Below, piece after piece: positions 10,126-22,191 of a stretch of DNA of 64,000 nucleotides (within the stretch, counting starts at the first letter, position 1; each line of letters starts with the position of its first letter). Both the position numbers and the translations under genes were made by a program. The DNA comes from Populus alba. Its lineage: Eukaryota; Streptophyta; Magnoliopsida; Malpighiales; Salicaceae. The notes below the pieces were generated by a model. The model saw only the letters and a list, made by a program, of their open reading frames with translations. It made no database searches and was not told where the DNA came from. Location: the NCBI RefSeq assembly GCF_005239225.2, contig NC_133293.1:10756333-10820332 (forward strand). The letters run 5' to 3'.

Positions 10126-11834
10126 AAGGAGATTTAGATGAAAGTTCATATGAAGAGGATGCAATAACTCCAGCAACTACATAACAAGAATCCATTGCAA
10201 TGAGTAAACCGAAAAGAGTTATCAAGAAACCTGCTCGGTATTGTAACATGGTGGCTTATGCACTTCCAGTGATTGATGATGGAATCCCCTACACCTACAA
10301 AGAAGCAGTACAGAGTGTAGAAAGTGTAAAATGGAAAGAGGCAATGGATGAAGAGATGAAATCTCTCCACAAGAATTAGACTTGGGATTTGGTACAACTC
10401 CTTAAGGAAAAAAAGATAATTGGTTGCAAGTGGGTATATGCCAAGAAGAAAGGTAATCCTGGAAAAGACAACATCCGATTCAAAGCAAGATTGGTAGCAA
10501 AAGGCTATGCTTAGAAGGAGGAGATAGATTATAATGAGGTATTCTCTCCAGTTGTTAAGCATTCATCAATTCGTATTTTGTTAGCCTTAGTTGCACAATT
10601 TGATTTGGAGTTAGGCGAACTTGATGTGAAAACTGCTTTCCTACATGGAGATTTGGAAAAGGAAATTTACATGTCTCAGCCAGATGGTTTCAAAGTCACT
10701 AGGAAAGAGAATTGGGCTTGTAAACTGAAAAATTCATTATATGGCTTGAAACAATCTCCTTGCCAGTGGTATAAGTGATTTGATAAGTTCATGACAGAAC
10801 ATGGATACACACGAAGTCAGTTTGACAATTGTGTATATTTTCACAAACTTCTTGATGGTTCTTTCATCTATTTCCTCTTATATATGGATGATATGTTGAT
10901 TACATCAAAGAGCAAGGTGGAGATTGATAGACTGAAAGCTCAACTGAGAACTGAGTTTGAAATGAAGGACCTTGGAGAAGCTAAAAAGATTCTTGGCATG
11001 GAGATTCAGAGAGACAGAAAAAAAGGCACAATCTGTTTGACACAGACCCAATACTTGAAGAAACTTCTACAGAGATTTGGGGTAGATGGTAAGACCAAGC
11101 TGGTAAGCACACCTTTAGCTCCTCATTTTAAGCTAAGTGCTTCAATATCTCCACGCACAGAGGAAGAGCATAAACATATGGCTCAAATTCCGTATGCAAA
11201 TGCAGTTGGTGCATTAATGTATGCAATGGTTTGTACGAGACCAGATATTTCACATGCTATCAGTATGGTGAGCTGGTATATGCATGATCCGGGAAAGGGT
11301 CACTAGCAGGCAGTTAAGTGGATTCTACGGTACATTCATACTGATATTGGTGATAGACTCGGACAAAATTTAGTTGGTTATGTGGATTCGGATTATGCTG
11401 GTGACTTAAACAAACGTCGTTCCACAACAGGCTATGTGTTTACACTTCCTAAAGGGCCTGTAAGTTGGAGGTCAACTTTACAATCAACAGTAGCTTTGTC
11501 AACAACTAAGGCAGAGTACATGGCAGTAACAGAAGCTTTCAAAGAGGCTATTTGGTTACATGGGTTGATTGAAGATTTGGGAATTGTTCAAGAGCACATG
11601 GATGTCCATTGTGATAGTCAAAGTGCTATTTGTCTTGTAAAGAATCAGGTTCATCATTCCCGCTCCAAGCACATCGATGTTCAATTTCATTTTGTTCGAG
11701 AAATTATGAATGAAGGGGATGTTCTGCTACAAAAGATTAGTACCGCAGATAATCCAGTTGACATACTCATAAAATATGTCTCAAATATCAAGTTCCAACA
11801 TTGTTTGGACTTGATCAACATCTCTCGGTGTTAA
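10126..11834 (+). pseudogene. Copia pol 3' half: reverse transcriptase and RNase H, with stops
   Basis: This resumes the plus copia after the insertion. RT motifs visible are WKEAMDEEMKSL (about 10335), KWVYAKK (10430), ARLVAKGY (10490), VKTAFLHGDLEKEIYM (10626), SLYGLKQSP (10735) and the catalytic YMDD box (about 10880). RNase H follows (VDSDYAGDLNKRRSTTGY, 11380; HCDSQSAICLVKN, 11610), and the frame ends at NISRC before the LTR. In-frame stops occur near 10377 (TAG), 10512 (TAG), 10776 (TGA) and 11304 (TAG). Several are simple G-to-A or C-to-T changes, as expected of methylated, silenced DNA. Confidence 0.93.
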
Positions 11835-11936
11835 GCACCTTTAGGGTGCAACGCCATATGGTGCATTAGAGGCAGCATTGATTGATTACGAGGATTGGAT
11901 GGAAAAATCTTGCCAAGGTAGAGATTTGTGGAGATT

Positions 11937-12384
11937 TGTCTAGATTTTCTTACCAATAATGTCAACCTCCAACTGCCAACCAAGGTTAATGTCAACATTT
12001 CCCACCACCATTACTTATGGCAAATACACTAAAGTCAACTGCAAAATTCTATAGTTGGCTGGCATTTATTGGGCTGCACATGGGTTGCTGCCAAGGCTCT
12101 TGTTTCTCCCATAAATGGAGACAAAAAGAGAGCAAGAGTGAAGAGTAGAGGAAGTGTGCAGTGAGTGCAACTTTGAGAGTTGTGAGCAGATTTTAGAGAA
12201 CATTGAGTGAAGAGTGAAACACTGGGTTTTGGGATTGTATTGGGGTTGAGTTGAGTGTTTGTATCATTCCTCCAATAATATATAATATGTTGCCTCCGTG
12301 GACATACCTGGTTTTAGGGAACCACGTAAATCTGCTTATTTGTGTTATTTATTTGTGTTTGCTTTCGGTCCAGTATGCACAACA
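11937..12384 (+). repeat. Copia 3' LTR, 448 bp
   Basis: The LTR starts TGTCTAGATT right after a purine-rich tract at 11916-11936 and ends GCACAACA. It matches the LTR at 3008-3455 in inverse orientation. Three bases later (12388) the TRIM begins. The AAT between them is also what follows the LTR on the internal side of the minus copy, so this right edge may be a recombination joint rather than an original insertion edge. Confidence 0.88.
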
Positions 12385-12387
12385 AAT

Positions 12388-13102
12388 TGTTGGGTATACG
12401 ACCAAAATCCCACATTGGCTAGAAGTGGGGAGGATCATGGGTATATAAGGATGGACAAATATATTCATTGGTATGAGGCCTTTTAAGTATAGCCCAAGAG
12501 CAAATCCATGAGGGCTTAGGCCCAAAGTGGACAATATCATACCACTATGGAGATAGGTGGTGTCCATAGTCCTTACAAGTGGTATCAGAGTCATGCCCCA
12601 GAGTTAACCATGGTGGATGAATCCTCGGAATGTCGACAAAGGTGGTGGGGCCCAATCAAATCACGATGAAATTCGTGGATTAGCTCTATTGGATCGGCCG
12701 TGTGCTCCAGATGCTTCATGGACGTGTCCTGACCCCAACACGATGAAGAGGAGCAAACTCTCAACTTAGGTAGTGCTCTCTGGATGCTTCATGGACGTGT
12801 CCTGACCCAACACGGTGAAGCAGAGAATGAGGAATCCTGGTTGGTAGAGAGTAGACGGATGAATGATCGTTTAAGGGGAGGCTCGGTGGTCCTTTGTTTC
12901 GAGGGGAGAATTGTTGGGTATGCGACCAAAATCCCACATTGGACTAGAAGTAGGGAGGATCATGGGTATATAAGGATGGACAAATATCTCCATTGGTATG
13001 AGACCTTTTAGGTATAGCCCGAGAGCAAATCCATGAGAACTTAGGCCCAAAGTGGACAATATATTATCAATGTGGAGATAGGTGGTATCCATAGTCCTTA
13101 TA
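12388..13102 (+). mobile_element. Complete TRIM (terminal-repeat retrotransposon in miniature), 715 bp
   Basis: The 5' LTR is 12388-12577 (190 bp) and the 3' LTR is 12912-13102 (191 bp), both starting TGTTGGGTAT. A primer-binding site, TGGTATCAGAGT, is at 12580-12591, and a polypurine tract (GAGGGGAGAAT) sits at 12901-12911. The 334-bp interior has no coding capacity and contains two tandem copies of a ~45-bp segment (about 12698-12746 and 12773-12820, ATGCTTCATGGACGTGTCCT). I see no matching target duplication at the two ends. The length and structure fit a non-autonomous TRIM. Its LTR also occurs at 4200-4389. Confidence 0.87.
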
Positions 13103-16100
13103 GGAGTAACATATAATTTTTGAAAAAAATTAAATTTTTTTTCTTCAAATTAATACTCTGCTCTCTTTAGGTTGGCCAAACATGCATTCATCCTCCATCA
13201 TAACACCTTCCAATCACAGGTTTTGTTCCATTAGGAACATTACAATTTTTATTTGTAAGGTTACTGTCATGTAGTATAATATGCAAATTATTAGGGACAA
13301 TGTTGCATCGTCATTTTGGGATGGACAGTGGGTACGACTGACCGTCACCATCTAACAATGACCATGGTGCTGCTCTTTACCTGGTGTGTTTGTTACTTGA
13401 TAGTTTATGTGGAGGCTTTTGCGGTTAATTAATGTTTAAAAAACAAGTTTTAAAATTTTTATAAATTATGGTTTTTTTTAATTAAGATTTTAAAAGAGAT
13501 TTTTAAATAAAATTCGTGCAAAATTATAGTATATATTAATTAACTAAATATTTTAAAATTTATAATTGAAATAAAATGCAATCACACGCCATTTGTAGAT
13601 GTTAAATTACATTATTGTTAACTCTGAGGCACACTTATTAACTAGTATACTAAAAGAACTGAATGATTGTGTTGTTTATATAAAAAGTGAAACTACTTTT
13701 TGTACCTTTTATTTCTATAAGCACTTTTTTTTTTCTGATTTAATGCTCTCTTTTTTTTTAATTGAATCTTTTTGTGATCCAATTCTATACGAGAAAGTTT
13801 TAAATTGTGGCAAAAAAATAATAATGAGAAAGGATCACCATGTAAACACAAAAGAACGTGTGGCTAATCTCAAATTTGTGAAAAAGTTGCTTTGGTCCAC
13901 CTATTTTCCTTCCTCCTCCAATTCAATTCTTTTAGTTTTTGGAATTTTAATTGTGATTCAAAATTTATTTTATTTATTTTTTAGCTCATGAATTTAAGGG
14001 AGGAGAGAGAAAGTTATTATAAAACAATTAATGAGAAAAAAGTTGTTGATTGAATATATTTTGAATATAAAAAAAGTTGATTTTTGTGTTAATAAGTTTT
14101 ATTTGACAAGAAAAATTTTATTGATGTGTGTTTAGATCTTTATCTAGTCGACAAAGTTAATCGAGGTTTTGATATATATTTTTTGTGTGATCTTCGAGTT
14201 TTTAGGATGATTTGGATGTTGTTTTAAGTTGAGAGATTGATTTATTTTTATGACAAAGATTTCTAATATGTGTTTATAGGTAAAAATAGGTAAAATATTG
14301 AATTTTTGGGTAAAAAAAAACCTAGCCTAATTTTTCAACCATGCAAGACTGGACAAGCAAACGGTGCATGCTTGGTTTTATATTTTTTAAAAAAAGGGGT
14401 TATTGAAATTTTTTTCATCCCTTTACAAGTGAAAAAAAGGTCATGCACGTGAGTCTGACCTTTTCATTAAATAGGCAAGCGCATTGAGCCACTTAGATCC
14501 AACCACGTTGTCTTTATATATTTAGGGTGTTATGATTTTTTTTTATTTCTTTATGTTTTTTAGTTGAATTCAAGAAAATAATAACTTTAAAATACACTAA
14601 ATTTCAAGAATTTTTTTTTATATAATGAGTTCCTTTTTGTATTTGTTTTTTTTTTCTTAAGTTTTGTTTTCTAGCTTGTTTGCACAAATTATTTTTCATT
14701 ATCGCTTGATTGCATAAAAAACAAGCTTCAAAAAGTTTTTAGTGTATTGTTTTTTATATTTTTCAATACTACTGCGATAAGATAATGAAAATAATATTTT
14801 TTTTTTATGATTTTGATAATTTTTTTCAAAAAAATAAACATTCCAGTAAAACAATTATCAAAAAATAAATCGCATTAATATGCTACATGGTTTTTAATTT
14901 TTAAAAAAACCTTTTATTCTTATTTTGAACCGTCTAGAATCTTTTGAATATTTATTATCATAACCTTAATTTTTATAGTTTAAATTTTTATCACATATCC
15001 TTTTTCCTCTTCCATGATGTATTTTTTTTTACTTTGCATTGATGTTTTATTACAATCCTCTCTCTTGTTTTTTGAATTGTTAATGCACTTTTTAAAATTG
15101 TAGTTATTAGTTTATTTTCATAATGTTTCAAGAAGATTATTTTTATTTATATTTAATTATATTTGTATTTTTATAAATAAATTACATTTTCAGGATGTAT
15201 TAGAAAAATAAAAGGCATTTGTTCATGGTAAGGAAAAAATAATCTTATGATAATGGATATATAAATAAAAAATAAAATCCAAAGTTAAATACTTACATGC
15301 TCGTCGGTCTTTTGTTTTTTAAAAAACAATTAGCTTTTCATTTTAGTTTCTGATTAACATTAAAAAAAATCTTAGTTTTTATCAATTCCTATATTTTTTT
15401 AATTTATTTTATTAAGTGTAAATAATACATTTACACTTCTTAACTAGAAAGAAATCATGATATAATAAAACAGATCTATAACATTGATATACTTTTTTAC
15501 TGCAACAAGAATAAACTTGGAATCCTAAATGCGGTGTATTACATGTAATAAAGCGAGTATAGAGTATAGAATGGATAAATGCGGTATATTTTATAAAGTT
15601 TATTTTCACGTAACTTAGAGTTGTCGTGAACTTAAAAAAAGAATTTATTATATATACAATATTTAACACACTATTAATAATTATTAGTGATGGGTCTAAA
15701 AATCCCCATGAACAAAAAATTTCTCTTAAAAAAACCATCCACCCAAAAAACATATCATCAAGTATGATAACCTAAATCCAACTCCTAAAAAGCATGGACT
15801 TGGATAAGGAGCTTAAGCTCTTGTATCAAGAACATGGACCCGAACATGTAGCTCGAGCCCATGCTCCCTGCAAGGATGCATAGATGTTAGTGCATCCCTT
15901 AGTACTCTGGGCTCGGGCTGTCACTCCCGGCCTAACATGTTTGGGTCTAAGTAGCATGTCCGAATTCATTTTCACTTTTAATGGACTTAAGCCTAATACT
16001 TAAAAAAAAAATATTTCGGACCCCATGTGAGTCTGTCATTGATTTTATATTGATTTGATGCATATTATTTTGAGTATAATAAAACTTAAAATATAACAAG

Positions 16101-16210
16101 AGTTAAACTACATTTTAGTCCCTCCTTTCAGCAAAACAGATAAAATTAATAGATTATAAATACACCATGAATCATTCAAGTCAAATGTTCACAATATTTT
16201 CTTTCTTTAT

Positions 16211-16257
<47 letters not shown>

Positions 16258-17740
16258 CATCTATATATAGAATATTATTGTACTTTCTCTTTCTATAAAA
16301 TTACTTACTTTATAATTAAAGAATCCCAACATCCATAAAAAGTGATTTTTTATCGGTATCAGCTACTAATTACATAGTTAACCAAATACTACTGCTACTA
16401 TAATAGCTATCAGTCACCTGACTTGCTAGATATTACATGTTACCAGTTACCAATCCTGTGGATTTTTCATATTAAGTCATCAGATGCATTGATTATGAAG
16501 AATAAATCAGATTATCTAAACTAAAAAATCGGTAAATTATCAGACATTTTAATTTTTTTTCTAAGCATCTTAAATTTTAAGACTCATTAATTAAAATATT
16601 TTAATTTCAGATCCAAAATCTTTTGTATGAATTCTTAAATAAAAGTTTATATTAAAATCACTAACAAAACAGAAAATGTTAAATTTTCTGTAAAATGATG
16701 TTTTAAACAAAAGAAATTGTATAATTTGGATATAAATATAAACAAAAAAATGTTTAAAATAGGTATAAGTTCATAATATTAAAATAACCTGTATATTTTT
16801 CAAGGTTTGTTCTGAAAAGAAAGAAGTATGAAGTCGGGGTAGCAAACACCAAATTTGACGCTAAAAATATTTTTAAAAAATACATCGAAAGATCTCAATG
16901 TAGATTGGAGTCGACCGGAGAAGGACAAAACTGAATTGACTCCACGATGCTGTCACGAATGCTTCCACTTAACTTGGTATAAATCTTCGGTTTGCTGGAT
17001 AATGCTATACAAAACAAATCAAAATTAACAAATTTTATACATGCCGACATAATAAATAGAGTTATAATATTATACTATTTTCTTAATCATATATATATAT
17101 ATATATATATATTATGTTCATCTTTATTCTTGTTTGTATACGAACACTTCACATCACAATTCACATGCTGCGTCGTCTACAAAACAGCAGCTTTACAGGG
17201 CATCTTTTACAGGGTACCGTGGAGGAGTTTCAATTTTTTTTAATATATTGATATTAAAAATAAAATTTAAAATATAAAAAATATTATTTAAATATTTAAA
17301 TATATAAAAATATTTTTAAAAACAACCTTTATCGCGTAACCCAAAACACTAAGCTAAAACAAAAGTAAAAAAAAAATAATCTAATTTAGCTCATCATTCT
17401 TTGTTTTGGATGATGAAAAATAATAGGCAAAATTATTAATAATTAATATACCAAGACAGCAACAACTTAAAAATATAAAAAATTATTAATTTTTAACTAA
17501 CAAAATTAAAAAGTTTTCAAAACTTCTTAAACCCGAAAAGTCGAACATCACAATTCTAAACCCGAAAAAAACGTTTCGAACGAAGGACATTTACCTGCAT
17601 TGGTACAGCCGTGTGGGCCCTTTTCTACTCGGCTTCAAAGTTCGCAAATCGTGTTTCTTTTTTACTTTTTTTAAAACATTTTTAAAAATTTTATTCCATT
17701 AGAGATTTGAACCCTGAGTCAGCAACATCTGTTTCTCCGT
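13103..17740. other. AT-rich intergenic region
   Basis: No gene is supported. The stretch is dominated by A/T homopolymer runs. A more GC-rich block at about 15750-15970, with repeated phrases such as CTCGAGCCCATG and CTCGGGCTG, looks like an old repeat fragment of unknown family. A MITE-like AT-rich segment occurs at about 17235-17345. Confidence 0.6.
16214..16254. repeat. (TA)n microsatellite
   Basis: About 20 uninterrupted TA units. Similar TA runs occur at 17089-17111, 37424-37446 and 52548-52571. Confidence 0.97.
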
Positions 17741-17746
17741 ATCCCT

Positions 17747-17754
17747 TATAAATA
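17747..17754 (+). promoter_or_regulatory. Probable TATA box of the HAD nucleotidase gene
   Basis: TATAAATA lies 106 bases before the chosen ATG and is followed by a pyrimidine-rich leader. Spacing fits transcription starting near 17780. Confidence 0.6.
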
Positions 17755-17816
17755 CCCCCTCCTCTTCTGAAGCCGCTGTGGTTTCATCTCTCTTCGACCC
17801 CCAATCCTAATTCAGT

Positions 17817-17844
<28 letters not shown>
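17817..17844 (+). repeat. (CT)n microsatellite in the 5' leader
   Basis: Fourteen CT units end 16 bases before the ATG at 17860. Pyrimidine tracts like this are common in plant 5' UTRs. Confidence 0.9.
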
Positions 17845-17847
<3 letters not shown>

Positions 17848-17859
17848 TGTCACTTAGCC

Positions 17860-19972
17860 ATGGATTATTGCAGCAAAACTTCTTGCAATCCAAGCTCTCC
17901 TTTTGATTGCCTCCTTTTTGGTACTTTTTTCTCCCATTCTTGCTATAGCTCTTCATTCTATTCTATCCAAGCTCTCTGATCACATTGTTTTGAACTGTAA
18001 TTTTTGTAAAACAGATTTGGATGACACTTTGTATTCCTCTAAGCTTGGAATAGCTGAAGCTCTGAGAAAAAATATTGATGGTACAAGCCATTTTCCAATT
18101 AATCACATTATCAAAATTTAAAAAAAAAATGATTGATTTTTTTTAAGCACCGATTGGTATGATCTTTCCTTCTTTGGATGTAGAATTTCTTGTTGAGAAA
18201 TGTGGATTTCCAGAGAACAAAGCTCCTAGTCACCGAGTTGAGCTCTTCAAGTCCTACGGCAGCTCTCTTGCTGGCTTGCGAGTAATTACTTTAACAAAGA
18301 CATAATATAATCCATCCTTTTTTTTTTCTGCCTTGTTTAATTACTAATGGCTTAAATTTATATTTCAGGCGCAAGGCTATGACATTGATGCTGATGATTA
18401 TCACAGGTTAGCAAAACCCTAACTCGAATTGTTTAATATCAGATAGACTCTGTTCCCGTTTCAGGACAAGAAAAACCTGGAATCAGTTTCTTAACCACAT
18501 ATATTTACTTATCAACAGTTTCGTGCACGGAAGATTGCCTTATGATTTGATCAAGCCAGATTCTCAATTACGTAACCTCTTGCGTAGCATCACTCAGAGG
18601 AAAATTGTAAGCCTCAATACGAAAACTCAAAACAGACCCACCAATTTAACTACTATTCGTGAATAAAAATAAAAACCCTTGTATTCTTGTTTATGCATCC
18701 AAGCCAATTAATTAATTGTTTAATATTTTTTACGACAGATCTTCACCAATTCAGATAGAAATCACGCGATCATGGCCCTAAAACGGTTAGGAATAGAAGA
18801 CTGTTTCGATCAGATCATATGTTTTGAGACGATGAATCCAAACCTGTCTAAATCGACAAGTCCTGATGAGTTCCCTGTTCTTCTAAAGCCTTCAGTAGAT
18901 GCCATGAAAGTTGCTCTTCGTGTTGCAGATGTTGATCCTCGCCGTACGGTAAGCAACCCTTTCTCAAGGGTTTTTTTGCTCGATCAGTTTTCTCCCATCA
19001 TAAGTTTCTGTTTGGTGCTTAAGAAAATCCTGAAACGCGTTTCTGCTGTGTTATGTTGCAGCTGTTTTTGGATGATAACGTGCGCAATGTGGCAGCAGGG
19101 AAAGCTTTGGGGCTCCGCACTGCTCTGGTAAATTTACTAATCAATCTCCTTGTAACTGAATCAATGAAAAATTCAACCTACTCCTGTTAAATCCAACCTG
19201 TCTTTGGCTACTGAAATTTAAAACCAAAAATCCGCCTCACCCTTCCAAATTTTTATCATGCAAAAAAAAACAAAATGTAAATTTTTAACCATTATAAAAC
19301 CTGATTTGGGATTGATTTGAGGTAAAATTTGAGTTATTGATCTAGAATTAAAAAAGAAATTCAAATGTTAGTGAGTTTCAACCTGAATTTTTTAATTGAA
19401 TCAAACTGTTTAAGCCCGAGTTAACTGGTGTAAAATCCTGCCAAGCGAATCCGAGTTTTATAAAACGAGGAAGATGATCTCCGGCCCGAAAGCTCAAGAC
19501 CCTTGACTCTGTGGTGTCAACACGTGTCCAAGAATCATGTGATTAACCGTGTTTCGCGGCGTGCTATTTATTTCATTCGCGGAAGGACAAAGGCCGTACC
19601 GCAGTAATGCTGATGCTCAATATATGGCCTGACACATTTAAAAATCTAAAAAAAGCTGCAATTGAAAAACGAGGAAAACAATGTTAGAGCTGTAACAGAG
19701 AAGTAATTGGCTGTGCTTTTGTGATTGCTGAATGTACGTTTAAAAATGTTTGGAGTCTAACACAAGTGCTATGGTACTGTCCTGATGTAATTATTAAGGT
19801 TGGAAAAACGGTGAAGAGCAAAGAGGCGGATTATGTATTGGAGCATATCCACCACCTAGCTCAGGTGATTCCAGAAATCTGGGGAGGAGGAACGGAAAGC
19901 GGTGATCAAAGGATCAGCCGGCCGAGGAGTGAAATGGACGCCATTCTCTCAGCTGCAACCGTCGGAGCCTAA
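17860..19972 (+). CDS. HAD-superfamily pyrimidine 5'-nucleotidase-like protein
   Basis: Predicted phosphohydrolase acting on nucleotides or related phosphates, similar to plant proteins related to yeast SDT1/PHM8; the substrate is inferred. Eight exons: 17860-17920, 18015-18080, 18184-18281, 18369-18406, 18519-18606, 18739-18948, 19062-19127 and 19799-19972, giving 266 aa in one frame with GT-AG introns. HAD motif I is DLDDT at residues 21-25 (nucleophile D21, acid D23), and its first codon is split by intron 1. Motif II is FTNSD at 119-123, motif III is K167 in LLKP, and motif IV is LFLDDN at 188-193. All catalytic positions are present. No signal peptide is obvious. The C-terminus (after WGGG) is polar and less conserved. 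The start was chosen because it follows a TATA box and CT leader and gives the usual family length. Confidence 0.9.
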
Positions 19973-21071
19973 ATAAGACAACCAATCAAGACCTCTTTTT
20001 CAAGGACTGGGTTGGTGATCCTTACATGTCAAATCTATCTTTCATGTGCTGTGCGTATGTGTTGTTAATTAATGTATCATATGCGTGTTTATGGTTCTTC
20101 TGTGTAATATCCATCCATCCTACTGGTTAGCTGTCATTGTCGTCTTTCTAAGCTAAATTAATTGTTTGTGAATTATGGTGCCAATTAAGCTGGCTTAGCT
20201 GATAGAATAATTTAAAGTCACTTCAAAACAATCCCGACAATGAATTCCACTCGTTATACGCAGGACAAAAAAAAAAAAAAAAAAAACTAACGGAGAAATA
20301 CCGTCCAATCCAATCCATTGAATTAAAAAAATAATAATAATTTTTAAGATATAACTCAATTCATCATATTTTAAATTTATTATTTATAAATCATCAGGAT
20401 ATTATAAATCTTAAAATTATTAAATACTTACATGATATAATTGATAATTTTGGAATATTAGGAGACTACTCAAGGTATATTTAAGTTAATCTACAAATCT
20501 ATAATTAAATAAAAAAAAGAGAGAGAGAGAGAAAGGAAAAATAATTGCCCAGCGAGAAGCTTCCAGCAACGATTGAGCCCTTTAACAGCACAGAGATGGC
20601 ATTGTGTTTGCTCTGTGACGTAGTTCCATCAATCATGTTTTTGGTACACATGTCACCCGAGAGGGTAGCAGATAGCGATATCTACCATCTTATTAGCTTG
20701 ATAATAATGAGAGGGTCATCAGTGTGGTTAGAGACGTCAGAATTTAAAATAAAATGTGATCCACGTGGAAGCTTGTACCCATCCTCCAAATCATGGTGGT
20801 GGCTGTCTCTTTCGTTCTCTTAGATAATATCAATCACGCATGAATTTTTAAAGATCCTGTAGCGTATTGTTATCGTCGTTGTGTGGTGGTGTTGGCGATA
20901 AGGACGGGGACTGAATGGCGTGGCATTATTTGGAGCTCACACTAGGTACGAACTCTGCTTATTTATTATTTATTTTGCTCCTAGATATGTCGATGCAATC
21001 TTTCATGGATGCCTGGAACTCGAGCTGTTATTTTCCAAGTTTCAAACACTTAAATCTCTATCATGCATAAG

Positions 21072-21074
<3 letters not shown>

Positions 21075-21117
<43 letters not shown>
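21075..21117. repeat. (TA)n microsatellite
   Basis: About 21 consecutive TA units without interruption. Confidence 0.97.
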
Positions 21118-21123
<6 letters not shown>

Positions 21124-22030
21124 TTAAAAAAGAAAAGAAAAAAGGGGAAATTGCATTTTAAGGGCCTTTAATTCTCAAGGATATAGATCCAAGTTGCTTA
21201 CTGGACCCGCAGTTTGCTCCCGAGAAGCGGGCCCTCTGTGTGAGATCCATAACGGGAGTCACAAACTTTAAATCAAACCGGAGAATCATTCAGGCCATCC
21301 ACTTTAGCCCAAGACTAGGCCTTCTGCCATAATTAACGACTTCGCTACGTGTCATGGACGCGCTAAACAGATTAGCAGTAGCGACAGTTAACAGATGCCT
21401 TCGATTTTGTGTGTGTCGTGTGGAAAATATAGGATTTAAAATATATATATATATTAAACGAAAAGCTATTCCAAAAGAAAATATTAGAAAAAAACAATAC
21501 AAAGAACTGGTATTGAAAAGGAAAAAAAACATTCGTTGATGCATGACTAACAGAACAGATTAGAAATTTTTATAATCATTTGGAATGGTTTTTTTTTTTT
21601 TTGAAAACTATTCACGCTGCAAAAAAAATCCAATTTTTTTTTTCTAAAAACAAGTTATTTTTTTATATTTGATTGGGCTAACTAGCGGTTATTTTCTAGC
21701 ATTTTTGTTTGCAAGACAAATAAATTGGATATATACCTGATAAGCTGACGGTGGGGTGAAGATGAAACCACAATTAACATGATAGTGGCTGCAGTGGTGT
21801 ATTTAAAGTAGTCTCTATTAATTAAAGAATGTATTGGTAACTCTCTATAAAATATTTTGTTTCTCAAATACGTAAAAATGGTCTCATTTTCTACATGATT
21901 GTAATTTTTTTATTTAATATGGTTTTTCGAGACTGTTAAACGTACCAACGTTTCCCATCAATTTTTTTTTAGAATTAAAGGCAGTAAGGGATGACAAATT
22001 GATAACTACATTAGAGCAAAACGGTATAAA

Positions 22031-22191
22031 CAGTGGCGAAGTCAGGAAATTTTGTTCGGGTTCAAATTAAAAAAAAAAAATTACAGGAAGAGAAAAAAAT
22101 TAAAATTGATTAGTTTTAGAAAAATTATTCAAGAGAAAGCATGAATTTTTGTTTAGGGGCCGGGGCCCTGCTAGCCGTGGCTTCGCCCTTG
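22031..22191. mobile_element. Small MITE-like element with imperfect terminal inverted repeats
   Basis: The left end CAGTGGCGAAGTCAGG is roughly inverted at the right end (CCGTGGCTTCGCCCTTG). The 161-bp body is AT-rich with a GGGGCCGGGGCCC block near the right end. I cannot see a clear target duplication. The family is not identified. Confidence 0.45.

Noticed and set aside
10146..10562. 138-codon minus-strand ORF
   Set aside because: Antisense to the copia reverse transcriptase coding region.
17705..17722. GATTTGAACCCTGAG resembles a reversed tRNA T-arm
   Set aside because: No acceptor stem, D-arm or anticodon arm can be built around it.
20545..20823. 92-codon ORF in a GC-richer block
   Set aside because: No family resemblance, no splice or promoter context; could be an old gene scrap but is not supported.
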